From the NCBI GenBank assembly GCA_003194525.1, contig NBIV01000186.1:62001-126000 (forward strand): a DNA stretch of 64,000 bases, in the 5' to 3' direction. The stretch is from Gracilariopsis chorda. Lineage: Eukaryota > Rhodophyta > Florideophyceae > Gracilariales > Gracilariaceae. A model generated the notes under the pieces. That model was given only the letters and a program-made list of their open reading frames with translations. It was not told where the DNA came from and made no database searches. Of the stretch, positions 1-10,746 are shown piece after piece. How positions within the stretch are numbered: the first letter of the stretch is position 1; each line of letters begins with the position of its first letter. A program made the position numbers and the translations under genes.

Positions 1-2051
1 ACGATATAATCATCTTTCAGAGTTGCATGGCCGACACGCCGAGCACGTCAAACAAGCGGGGGAAAAGTTCACACAGTGGAACATCCCTCCTAGATTGGAC
101 AAGTGCCATTCCGGTGAGAAGGAGGTACGTCTACTTGGATTCTTGGTCATTGGGAACAAATATCGGAAAAACCCCGCCAAGTTGGTGGTAATTGTCAACT
201 GAGAACAACCGCAAACCCCGAAACAGCTCTTCAGCTTTCTCGGCGCGGCCAATTACTACATCCAGTTCATCCCACGTTTTTCCCATCTTTCAAAACCCCA
301 GGATGCTGCTCGCAGGAAGAGGGGGGCCCTCGAATGGATGTCGGAAATGGAAGACTTATTTGTGGAAATAAAACGAAAGATGGCAGAGAACACAACATTG
401 GCGTACTCAAAGAAAGGACAGAACTATGTTGTGGGAACAGACACCTAGGATTACGGACTCAGTTTTTGGGTCGGGCAGAAGGACCAGGTAAACAACCTTC
501 GGTTCATGGCATTTGAATCGAGATCACCAAGCAGTTCGGAAAAAACTATGGGGCTACGAAGAAAGAGAAACTAGAAGTTTTGTGGGCTTTGGAGAAGTTC
601 AAATGCTATCTGCTTGGAAATAAGTTCATTCTCTAGACTGATCATCGTGCAATGACCTCTGTGCGCACTCAGCAGGCAGTTAGCCAAATGATGGCCAGAT
701 GGTCTGACCGCATTAGTCAGGACAAATTCAACGTGGTTCACTTACCGGGCCCCCTCATTGACTTAGCTTACGCACTTCAGCAGAAAAGTTCCAAAATGTA
801 ACACTCGCAAACTTAACCCTCTCTCAGCTCGTACGACTCAAGAAGCCACCAACAACTGACGGTAAGAGGCGCTCGCTTTTCGAACGTGCGCATTCATTTG
901 GTCAATTTGGTAAAATAGAAGTATTTAACAAGCTCTGGCGTGAAGGCTATTAGTGGGACGCCATACGCAAAGATATCAAGTAGATGACGGGTCCGAGCGT
1001 TTTTCGTTTTCGCTACAACCTCTAAAAGTGTGGCGTTCACCAAATGAAGTCAATAGTGGCCAGCCACCCATGAGTTCATCGTTGTAGGCCTAATCACGTT
1101 TCTACCGGTGTTGGAAACTGAACAAAACATTCTTTTGACCATCATGTGCCTGATGACAAAGTTTGCCATTGTATGCCCGCTTCTCTACAAAAAATGGAGC
1201 TTGTAGCTCGCGCGCTCTAGGAATTGCTCTCAATCTTTGGAGTAACGAGAAGAATCTAATCTGACAACGGCTCTGAGTTCGTGAATGAACCAATGGAAGA
1301 GCTCATGAAGCTGAATGGGATTGAGCACTGCACAATATCTCCGTATAATCTGCGCGCCAATGAGGCAGTCAAGAGCGTAAATCGCACCGTGGAAACCATG
1401 AAGCTGAAAGATTTTGACGGTGCTACTGACCGATGTGAAGCGTACGTCTCTTACGTACAGCTAGCGTATAACTGCAAGATCACAGCGCTGACGGACGCAA
1501 CGCCATTTTTTCTCATGTTTGGGGGAATCATGAATGGATTTGAGAGCTATGGAAGTACGAAAACAAAGTCGAAGCTAAGCCTCGAACTGTGGAAGAAATA
1601 TCAGGACAATGCTACGAAGAACGTAGTATCCGAGTTAACCGATCGAATCGAGGATAAAAAGAAAAAAGACGAAAGGTTACTTAACAAAACTCGGTTCATA
1701 GTCAAAGAGGATGCGTTTCTCTGTGGTGCGAAGGTTATGATGCAAGAGGTTCCTAAGGAATCCAAATGGAACGTTAGATCCAAAGGACAAATCACTGTTT
1801 TACAGAAGAATCGTGGTGATGCATATGTGTTGCGTGATGATTTGGGTCTTTTAAAACGAAGAGTTACTCCGGATTACCTTAAAGATTATTTTTCGCATGA
1901 AGTGCAAAACCTTGTTTGAAGAAAACACGTATCATTGTGATGGGAAGAAGCGCAAAATGAGTTATTTTGTCGTCTGGAAGAACAAGAATGTAGATACAGG
2001 GTGAGAACCAGTTGAGATCTTTCAGGATGCCAACATCATCCGGCAATACTA
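1..2051 (+). pseudogene. Ty3/gypsy chromovirus pol relic (RT thumb, RNase H, integrase, chromodomain)
   Basis: The plus strand reads as a decayed gypsy pol. An RT-thumb-like segment (FLGAANYYIQFIPRFSHL, near 240-295) is followed by RNase H (GTDT near 436, SSEKNYGATKKEKLEVLW near 530-590, TDHRAMTSV near 640). Next come a zinc-finger-like stretch (AHSFGQFGKI near 890) and an integrase core with SDNGSEF at about 1260-1280, whose longest open part is 1281-1919. The C-terminal end resembles a chromodomain (MSYFVVWKNKNVDTG, stop, EPVEIF, near 1960-2050). Stops and frame changes are scattered: TAG at the residue before TDH, where the family normally has Gln or Arg, and TGA where the chromodomain Trp is expected. 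It cannot encode an active protein. The window edge cuts the 5' part. It is a different family from the element at 23590-33500. Seen: motifs and stops. Known: domain order. Inferred: one element. Confidence 0.85.
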
Positions 2052-2102
2052 GATATCGGCCCGCCCTACGCGTAACGGAAAGCGAACCACGAAGAACTGA
2101 CG

Positions 2103-2114
2103 TGGAGGGGGTGA
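2103..2114 (+). other. Polypurine tract of the gypsy relic
   Basis: A purine-rich run (TGGAGGGGGTGA) lies just before a sequence that starts TGTTGTTGAC. A polypurine tract primes plus-strand DNA synthesis and normally abuts the 3' LTR, which fits the order chromodomain, PPT, LTR seen here. Confidence 0.45.
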
Positions 2115-2116
2115 TA

Positions 2117-2469
2117 TGTTGTTGACAAACTAACAAGCGCAACGACCAACAATACAGACACTACCGACAGTGAAATTGTTAGTTAATTCGTTGCATTTGC
2201 ATCTTAATGCAACTTTGAATCGTAGTGCTGATGAATTCGTACTTGTAAGAGACTTTAGTGCTAATGGAACTATAGCTGTTTTCTTCTAGCAGTGTTATAC
2301 ATGTTTAGCATTAGTGTACGTGTTAATACGATGTGAACTAAGAATTTATGTAGTACGAGAGGCATCAGAGCATTTTTAGGCACTCAGCGGACGCCCAGTA
2401 AAGTCAAGAAAAACGAGCAGGTGTTTGATTGAAGTAAAGCGTCTCCCTCCGTCCACTAGAGTCAATACA
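2117..2469 (+). repeat. Probable 3' LTR of the gypsy relic
   Basis: This 353-bp block begins TGTTG directly after the purine tract and ends CAATACA, a short inverted-repeat-like pair typical of LTR ends. It has no coding content that I recognise. The 5' LTR lies outside the window, so the assignment rests on position and end sequences only. The downstream minus-strand relic starts at about the same place, so the right boundary is uncertain by some bases. Confidence 0.4.
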
Positions 2470-3905
2470 CGTATAATTTGCCTACGAGGAGTGAAGGTGC
2501 TGTGCGCCGACAGACTCGATTAAAACTAGTTACGCTGGTACGTCCTTTACAGAGAGCACCAATTAGAGCCTGACTATCTAGAGAAACAATCACCTGCGTC
2601 TCATGATTTTCTGTTGCTGGAGCAGCCATCATAGTCCAAGAATCAGAGCCTCCCCTCCGAGAACATGAATCGGCATTATTTTGTGCCAACGTTGTCTGAT
2701 GGCAAGTTTCCATTTTTGATTGGATACCCATTGCCATTGACGTTTTGCTGATTTAGAAAGCAGGTGTAGCGCATTTTCACACGGACTTTATACCACTTGT
2801 CTACCACAAAGACTCGCATCCGTGCACAGGGCATAGAGACAAAAGGGTGATGCAAGTGCGTATCAACCCAGATAGCTCCATAAGAAGTATGAATTCCTGC
2901 CTGGCAATATTGGTGGATTAGACTGTACAAGAGCCAGATTGGCTCAACTGGTACACGCTTTGCACCACCGAGAAGAGGGGCTGGCGCAAGAAAGGGAAAA
3001 ATGCCCAATTCCTAAGACCAACTGCAGCTGGCACACATTCCAGCGTATTTGCTTCACGAAGCTTACATCCCGCGATATAAGACACCGCATCTTTATCGCT
3101 TTCGATAAGAGCAACCCATTTTCATGAACTTTGATTCCCAGAAATTCAGTGCAGGATACGGTCCCTGGCCACGAAACGTGCCGTGGTTGGGATGGTAGCC
3201 CGCATCGCTCGGATTCCCGTATACCAACTTTCAGTTCCATCGTTGCTTTTTCCATATAAGTACCAAAAAGGGGAAATAATCGTCAACATAGGCTCTGTAG
3301 CTCAATTCCGAAACATCGATAATATCCGTTATCCAGCCCCTTGATGATAGGCCGGAGAACTAAACCAGGTCCCGATAAATAGCCTGTGCCACGAGCACAG
3401 AGTGTGACGACCCCATGGACATGCAACGCATAAAAGGGTATAGCGGCAAGTCACGCTTTTCTATCGGAGGTAAACCAAAATAGGGGCTTAGCCATTCCGT
3501 TATCTTCATCGGATAAACTCGACTGTCCATATCCAAGTTACCGACATATAGCTTATGCCCAAGGGGCATCCAAAAATGTGCAAGGTGTCCTGGATTTGGT
3601 AGATCAATCTCACCAGGCGCTATAAAGACTTTATTCGCGGTACTCCCGTCAATATCCAGCCTCCGACTTCTCTTATCACTCTTCGGTACCCCAAAAATTT
3701 TAGTAATAACCTTTGGTTGTTCCTTAACCATCCGGAAAAGTTCGACCTTTCGCAGTTTTAATACCAACGTTCCGTAATCTTCATTGCACATGCCGCAAAA
3801 AGACGTTTCCATTGGCTCGCGCGCACATGCAGCTGCTATTATTCCACACTCTGCAGCATATGTACCTTTGATGTGCAAAACTATCGGCCGAGGCTCCGAT
3901 ACCAT
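2462..3905 (-). pseudogene. Retroelement reverse transcriptase and RNase H relic with YVDD motif
   Basis: The minus strand encodes an RT palm. The 181-residue open part 3905-3360 (ATG at 3905) has NLDMDSRVYPMKITEWL, which fits the first catalytic-Asp region, and CMSMGSSHSVLVAQAI near its end. An in-frame TAG (3362-3360) follows, then the same frame continues to AYVDDYF, with the catalytic YVDD at 3290-3279. After a frame change, 3255-2944 carries EFLGIKVHENGLLLSK, the usual segment after the palm. The lowest part (2737-2462) contains VIVSLDSQALIGALCKGRTS, matching the RNase H motif of DIRS-like elements (compare SDSMVTIGAFRKGRSS at 15.57 kb). It is broken by stops and frameshifts. Probably a DIRS-like or related retroelement; I find no integrase or recombinase for it here. 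Confidence 0.75.
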
Positions 3906-3945
3906 GAACTGGCCAGGAAACTCGCTCCGGGTCTAACCAAACCCA

Positions 3946-5119
3946 TTATATTGAGACATCATATCCAAAACTAACTTCCTCTTCTTCTACAGAAAACCCC
4001 GCATCGAAATAGCTCCGGCGGAAGGATTCCGCTCTGATATCTTGCAATAAGTTGGTCCCCAGCCATTCAAAAGCGTTTCTCTTTCCTGACGTCAGATGAT
4101 ATGAGAAGACATGCCCAGAATTCAGGCCATAAAGCCTACCTACCAGCTTTTGCACGATGTCTTCAAGCATTCTCCGTTTCCTAAGACGCTAGTTTCGTCG
4201 CCCACTTGCATACTCTGGTTGCCTCGTTGCATCACCAACTACCCACTGTACGGGAAGCATATCCAGCCTGTTCACCGTAACTCAGTGCGGTACATGTTGT
4301 TTTGTTTCTTTTAAAGTCGCCTCAAGCCGTTTCTCTGTCTTCGGAAAGGGCAGAAGTATCCTTCTTCGTCAAATTCGAGAGTTCTTTTCTCAATTTACGC
4401 GAGTTAAGCAAATGTTATCGGTGAGTTTCGCTCACCATGTCATCCTGCTCTTCCTTCAAGCCACGAGCCACAGACCAGATCCCGGTTCTGTACAGCATTA
4501 CTATAGCAGCCAGGCGCTGGATGACAAACTCAAATGCAGTCTCGTCCTTCGTGCGTATTACAATTAGAGAACTAGTGATGCAGTCGATGAGTTTTGCTAG
4601 TTTGGCCGCTTCGTGCTTATTTCGATTTCCACTCAAATGCAGAGCTTCAGTCCAAGCGGAGACTGTCGGGTAATAGGCCAAAGTCTTTCTCAACTTTTTC
4701 TCTCTTTCCAGAAAGTCCATGAGAATTGCCTGATCAGGGAATGGGCGGCGCGCCAACTTCTTAAAGAATCGTTTATGAGACTTTTTGGAAGTCGAGGCAG
4801 AAGGTTTTGCGCTCGAAAAGTCGTCTTCGCAGTCCGAAATTCCACTGGCCTCAAGGTCGTCGTTTCCTTCAACCTCTTTGCGCCTGGCTCGACTCATAAC
4901 TTCCAACAAATCCTTCTCTATGCTATCATTTCGGGATTTCAACTTCTGAAGCTCTTTCCGAAGAGAAGCATGCTCTTCGCGTAGTTCATCGCGGCCCTGT
5001 TTACTGTCGCGCTGGATCTTCGCTAGAGCCTGCATTACTGACCCCAGGTCAGTCTCTTCACGCTGATGTAGCGTACGGGGTGCTACTACCTCGCTTCTTT
5101 CGTCACTACTACTCTCCAA
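3946..5119 (-). pseudogene. Gag-like ORF1 region of the minus-strand retroelement
   Basis: A 234-residue open frame (5119-4415) lies upstream of the RT on the same strand. It is hydrophilic, with a predicted coiled-coil stretch (ELREEHASLRKELQKLKSRN, about residues 42-61), an acidic stretch, a basic block (KKSHKRFFKKLARRP) and a helical C-terminal half. This resembles retroelement ORF1/Gag proteins in general, but I cannot name a family. No in-frame ATG is available at the left end: the frame opens after TAA at 5128-5126 and the first ATG is near residue 28, so the start is uncertain. A second piece at 4170-3946 (GKRNAFEWLGTNLL) lies in another frame and could be the ORF1-RT linker. Function is inferred from position. 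Confidence 0.5.
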
Positions 5120-5128
5120 GGATGATTA

Positions 5129-8100
5129 ATTTTCAGCTTCGTCAACAGATCTTCTTTTTTCAAGGGACTTCTCCTATTCTACTACTAGAAAAAGCCCGTT
5201 CTTGACATACCGTAGGATAGAGCCAACTTCGTCCCTTTTGCGGATCCCATCAAACTCTTTCCGCAAAGCATTAAGCAGCGCGACTTCGCTCTGCTTGCGC
5301 TCCCCAAAATATTCGTCCACCCGTTGTCCAAACTCTGCCCTGAATCGTTCCAGGGCTTTTTGGCGAGTGCCTTCGGGTCAAGCACACGGTAGCGAACAAA
5401 TGGTCGGTTGTGTTAATGTAGGAGGTCCATAAACTCATCAAGCGGCTAAACCCGACCGCTCCGAGGGCCACTTTATCCTGTGGCCGAGGTCTGCGTTTTT
5501 TTGAAGGGCTGCTCTCCACTGTGCATTCCCATAGATAATACCAGACCTCACGTGGCACTTTGTTTGGAGCCTTTGAAAGGCCTCGTACCCGGCAGGTTCC
5601 TGAGACTAGCGCCAACACGCCTCAGTTACTACTGCTTGGAGCTTGCACCACAATGTCATTTTAACAACACCAGCGCTCCTAAAAAAGCCAGCACAGACGC
5701 TACAAATACGTCTGCGGACCTTTTGTCTAGCTTTGGTTTGTATTCTTGTCGTTCTAAGGTCACCGAAGTCACTGACTTAAGAAAATTCTTAAGTAACGCT
5801 ATTCGGAGATTTGAGGGACAAAAGGCACGCATTGCGCCAAAACAAGACAGCATAGCTCACAAAGAGATCCGCTGACGTCAGAATTAAGAACCGCCATATG
5901 TTCTTCCCACCATTTCTACTGCCTATCTGCCTAACGCCATCCTCCTCAACTACTGAGGACCACACGCTCCAATGACCTCGACCACTGGAGTTTATATTTT
6001 TATAAATCTCATTGAATCTATGCCTTGACTCTCTCTTAATCGCCAAGACTCCAATTGAAAGAAAAGGAGCTCATTCAAGATCTACTTTCGCCTAAGCTGG
6101 CTGCACCGCAAGTCTACCGTTTCTGGGATGCATACATGGATTGCACTTGCATTCTAGCCCTTCAACTAGAAAACTCAGAGCTCCTGTACTTGTCTCTTTG
6201 TACAGATTTTGCTGCTCCGCCGACACGAACCTTGAGTTAGGGACTCAAATTTACGTCGGCAGTAGTCAGAGCGTCACGAAATACTCCACTCAGAAATACT
6301 AGTACCTACGTTTTCACTCTGTAATATAAACATTATGCACTGCTGCAGGGTACCTGATTCGTAGTACTATTGTACATCTCACTTTTCGTGGTACATGCGA
6401 ACAACTTGAAGTGGTTGTTTGGCTCACAGTGAGGGTTCTTTAACAAGAAATGCCTCCCAATTTAGTGCCATACTAAAAGACATAGTGTCAGACAAGAGTG
6501 AGATTGAAAGAAGTTACGGAAGTAAAAATACTTGTTGTTAGTTTAGACAGTTGAGAACATCAAAATCTTGCACGTACTTTGGCTATTTCTCATTACCTTC
6601 AAATGTTTTCGTGAAAACCTCGAAAACGCTTTCTCACGATCTTACGTTTACATGCATGGTTTACGTAGACTGGAGTCAGTTTGCTTCTTGTAGAATTTCC
6701 ACTGTCAGTTACGTGCTACGCAACCCTGTTGACATGGCATTGTTGTGTTGCAAAACTATATGCTCAATGTGTGCAAGTGCGAAGTGCCGAATATTTATAG
6801 CAACATCTCCGATACAACAAATTCAAACAGTACCCTTTTCTTTAAATGGCATTGTAAATTACTCGTGGCGCCTTCCCAAGCCCCATCTTATGATGCTTCG
6901 GAGACCTAACTGCCTCGAATAAATCTTTCGCGGTTCCCCAGAGGACCAATGCTCAATGGCAGTAAATTATCTTACTCAAACATTCTATTTTAGACTAGCG
7001 ATAGGCTCAGTTGAAAACAGATTGAACCAATCTCAGATTTATGCGACACATCCACAGAAACAGAATCATATGTGGCTTTCTATCAACATTCCCAGCTGAA
7101 AACGGCTTCAGTCAATCTCGATACAGTCAAGGAGCGAGCCGGTACTTACCGAGCCACCAGAACGGAAAAGGCGTCCGTGAAGAAAGTCTAGCGTACTTGG
7201 GTGTTGTGTTCGCTGCGAAGAGTGTCCAGCGTATCAAGAGCGGATATCTACTGCGATCATTCAAACCATCTGTGGAACAACCTACAGAGGGGGTGGTCTC
7301 GGTAAAGATTGGATACCCGGTTTGGTGTACTCCGTGTCAGAACCCAAATACAGAGAGCGCAACCAGCAAAAAGGGGACGAGGGTCGTACACATGCAGGCC
7401 ATAGACCCGAAGAAACCATGGAGAAAACAGAAATAATATCCCTATACAGGGTCGGAAACATGTCCTCGAAAAACACACAATACACAAACACAATACAGTC
7501 AGAAGCCCCATGCGCTGTGTATACAGATAACCTGAGCACTCCCAAGCAGATGAATCATGGAATTCACTCGTGGATACTCTCCGCGAGGAGTCGTACCCCG
7601 CCGAGGGCAATTATAATCAGATCCACACTTGGTTGGCTTTAATTTGGCGTCGCGACCACGAGGTCACTCCCCCTCTAAGTAGGGTGCAGTAGAATGGTCA
7701 AAAATGGTTAAATATATTATTGCACACCCTAAGAAAGCCATACACGTGAAGATCTCAGTGTCAGGGCCAAAGTGCATATTAATTAGATACAAAAATACCA
7801 AAACCGCAGCCAAAATTGCCCGCGCGTACCACGCGTCACACCCGTACAGAGGCTTGCATCGCCAACCCATCCGGAGCTTCACCCTGTGCAGGTGTCATGG
7901 CAATTCACAACTTCCTAGTGAGACTCATATAATGAGTTGCGCCACCCTGAGGGGGATCAGTAACATATGACGAGCATTCTTCGCTAAGTCCCCAAAAAGG
8001 CGTTGCTCCACACTGATATAACGGACGAATTTGTTACACGATTTGGGATTCTAATAATATCTAGGTGCTGAGAATACACTAACTAGAGAGACTATGTTGA

Positions 8101-8816
8101 TATAAAACCGAACTCCAGATAAATAAAAAATCGAGCACAACACAATTGAAAAATAGTCATTGATTCACATCAGGTAGCCCCGACTGATACATATTCCAAC
8201 TTGATATCGAAAAACTGTGCTTTTTTTTTTTTTTGTGTGAAAACCATTCGGTTTCAAAGGGAGACTGCTGCATTATCGGACAATCTGTAGCATCTACAGA
8301 GATCCATACGTTCATATGTTTGTACCAAAAGGGTTAAGTCTTCTTTTTCATCTAATCTGTCGAGATCTAAAAAGTTAACCTACATATCTTAGAGCACGTC
8401 TACCAGTGCTCTCTGATATATACACGCGTCTTGAAAATAACACTCAATTTAGCATCCTAAAAAATGCGCAAGTATACCAATCTACCAGACTTGTGCTTCA
8501 AATCGTGCGGGCATGACTCCGAGTACAAGCCCCTCGGTCGATCAGCTCATTTTGACTTTGTTTGATCGCTTCGACTCCACTTGACCGTTTTTCGCCTACC
8601 TCACAGTTAGAGTCCCTTTCAGTCATGACTACCCAACGTAGCAACTTAATGTAATTATAAATGTGAAATCAAACAGCTGCAAGTCCTGCAGCTCTAAGAG
8701 CATCTTCAGGTATTCACAAACGAACATCATCAAAGCCAAAAGGTAGAATACCAAGTTACAAAAGTATTTAACGTGATCAGAGCACTTGAACTACCGATTA
8801 ACTTCGTTCCAGCCCT
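5129..8816. other. Unassigned AT-rich region
   Basis: No reading frame here shows a family I recognise. The short frames at 5185-6046 overlap each other on both strands and may be eroded parts of the minus-strand element. Frames at 6551-6922 and 7041-7642 lack recognisable domains. A TTTGGCGTCGCGACC-like motif near 7646 resembles a primer-binding site after an LTR, but no flanking LTR pair is visible. A 14-T run lies at 8221-8234. I read the region as old repeat debris. Confidence 0.4.
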
Positions 8817-9275
8817 ATGTACTCTTTGAGTTTCTTCAGATGTCGTTTTCGAATTCCAAGAACAATTTCCTCGATGCTTGTAGAAAATCTAACATTTCCT
8901 TTTCCACAGATATGGAAAGAAAAGAAGCACGCAGCTAAGAGGAAAGAGATTCTTCCTGAAATAAAGATTCTAGCCTATTTAAAAATACTGGGTACTCCTA
9001 GATCGTTTGATGATCTAGATGATGGATGTCTAATGGGAACTACACTGTCCGAAGGACGTTGGAAAACAACATGTGACGTCTTCAACAGGAAAAAAGAGTA
9101 CGAGGAACTGCTGCAAAGGCTTCTTTTTCGCGCGTTCTATCTGTCAAACGCGTGGTCAATATATAACCAATGCGCTCCTTTGTCGACGGAGTGCTCAATG
9201 ATCATTGAAATTTCGAACCACAACTGCCATTCTTATGTCTATACTGGCCGCGTATTGCAATCAGAAAAGCAATGA
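8817..9275 (+). pseudogene. PIF/Harbinger-type transposase, N-terminal fragment
   Basis: A 152-codon frame starts with ATG at 8817. Residues about 45-85 read EILPEIKILAYLKILG and then FDDLDDGCLMG. This is the helical N-terminal signature (leucine-rich EIK.LAYL.ILG, then FDDL) found in PIF/Harbinger-like transposases of the plant-transposon-protein group, where it precedes the DDE catalytic core. No SVDGTD-type catalytic segment follows on this strand, so this is a fragment. The same superfamily occurs as catalytic-core relics on the minus strand at 43.1-43.6 kb and 59.2-59.7 kb. Family placement is from memory of the motif, not from a search. Confidence 0.5.
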
Positions 9276-9656
9276 CACTGTCAATAGTCAACGAAAAACG
9301 CCAATAAGAACGCTCACAGAGATGCAAAACGCGCCTCAGTCGCGATAGTGTACGGTTTATTGAAATATAGCTCTCTGCTTGAATTCCTCTTATGGTGTCC
9401 AAACAATTATTACATAACACGTACTTCAGATCTGAAGTCAATTTGACAACCTTTCATCTGAGCCCAGTCACCTTCTCATCAACTCCATTCAAGGCTTTCA
9501 CTGGAAGCTAAGAAAAGTATTGTTTCAAAAATATTAAATCCCAGAGAAGCTGATGAAGGCGTATAGTTTTGTAACTATACGTGTCAAAGAACCCTCCTTC
9601 TCTTTACCTAACTGGAAAGGCGAGGGGTAGTAGAGAACATATGAAATTCGATCTCA

Positions 9657-10260
9657 TTTTCGGGACCAACCCCCTCTCGCCGCTTTTGCCCGTATGCCCT
9701 CTGCCGCGCCACGCCCCCGCCACTTTGCCTCCCAGGGCCAGCAAGCGCCAACCACAGCTGCCATAGTCACTGCAGCCGCCATGCTCGTCCATGGCGCGCG
9801 TGCGCCATGTAGCCGGGCCATCTGGCGTGCCCGTTCACTTCCCTGGCGGTGTGCCACTGTCTTCTGTACGAGCCCAGCCCGTCCTGTCCAAGTTGACGCG
9901 CGACCGCCCACTGCGCCCACCGTGCGCAATGAGAACGAGATTTGCAGGGTGCTTCTGCCCGAAATTGTAGCCAGCCGCGTTCGCGCCACCAGGCCGCGCC
10001 CAGACGCGGCTGCGGGCCCAGATGCAGCCGCCGCATATGGCGCGCGCTCTGTTCTGGCACTCCATGCGTGGCTGCCTGCAGCCACTGCCACACTCGCACC
10101 GCCTGTTGTCTGATGTCATTCGTGCGTGTGACCAGGACAACGAGCAGCTGCTCGTCTTTCTCGCCGCTGCTCGTGCGCATGATTGGCGTGGCACCACCTA
10201 CCGCCACGGCTGCCGGACACCTTCCCCGAACCTCATCCCTACTGCAATTTATGAACGACG
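9657..10260. other. GC-rich island with overlapping open frames on both strands
   Basis: About 600 bp is clearly richer in G and C than the AT-rich DNA on either side, with many GCC, GCG and CGC triplets. Its low stop-codon density makes open frames on both strands (for example 9694-10113 plus, 10207-9767 minus), none with a domain I recognise. Alanine- and arginine-rich translations in every frame are what GC-rich noncoding DNA gives. It could be a recently arrived segment or a decayed gene of unusual composition. Confidence 0.4.
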
Positions 10261-10317
10261 ATATGCGTTCAAGAAGAATCAGTTTAACGATATAATAGAG
10301 GGGGATGATAACACATA

Positions 10318-10746
10318 TTACTCCAGTCTCTCCAACGCTTCATTTATTGCATTGACGACCGCCACCATAACACCACTTAGAAAAGGATTCCGACGGATTC
10401 GCGAAATGAACGCAATTTCTTCCAGAATACCTTGTATATACAAAGAATGCAAGGGCTCCAAAAGATGTTCAAGAGAAGGCTGCAGCTCACATACATTCTG
10501 GTTGCTGTCCGCCCGATCCACAAGCAGGCCACCAAACTGAGAAACGTAGTCCAAGGGGTCGGTTACGCTCTGCTCAGACGTCAAACCATACTGTGGCTGA
10601 ATGAAGAGAACTTCCTCGGCGGAAGGCCCTGCTTCAGAGGGTTCATCATCAATGAAACGACTGTGCTTTGTGGGTGGTTTTGGGGAAGAATTGTCAGATA
10701 TCTCTTGAACGAGCGACGTGAAATTCTGACGTGGATACTTACCCAT
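10318..10746 (-). CDS. Hypothetical protein, 142 residues
   Basis: An ATG-initiated frame (10746 down to 10318) encodes 142 residues. The N-terminal half is polar and Pro/Ser-rich (NSSPKPPTKHSR, then an acidic DDEPSEAGPSAEEV). The C-terminal half is hydrophobic and probably helical (SGVMVAVVNAINEALERL). I see no signal peptide, membrane segment or known motif. The sequence looks more protein-like than the neighbouring frames, but it could be a fragment of a retroelement Gag. No promoter or neighbour supports it as a host gene. Confidence 0.3.
   Translation of the reverse strand: MGKYPRQNFTSLVQEISDNSSPKPPTKHSRFIDDEPSEAGPSAEEVLFIQPQYGLTSEQSVTDPLDYVSQFGGLLVDRADSNQNVCELQPSLEHLLEPLHSLYIQGILEEIAFISRIRRNPFLSGVMVAVVNAINEALERLE

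Noticed and set aside
4613-4984. Plus-strand 123-residue frame
   Set aside because: Antisense shadow of the Gag-like minus-strand ORF.
7640-7665. Primer-binding site and LTR end (TTTGGCGTCGCGACC)
   Set aside because: No paired LTR, PPT or pol sequence nearby; kept only as a remark.
9654-10207. Protein genes in the GC-rich island
   Set aside because: Open frames occur on both strands at once with Ala/Arg-rich, motif-free translations, as expected from composition alone.
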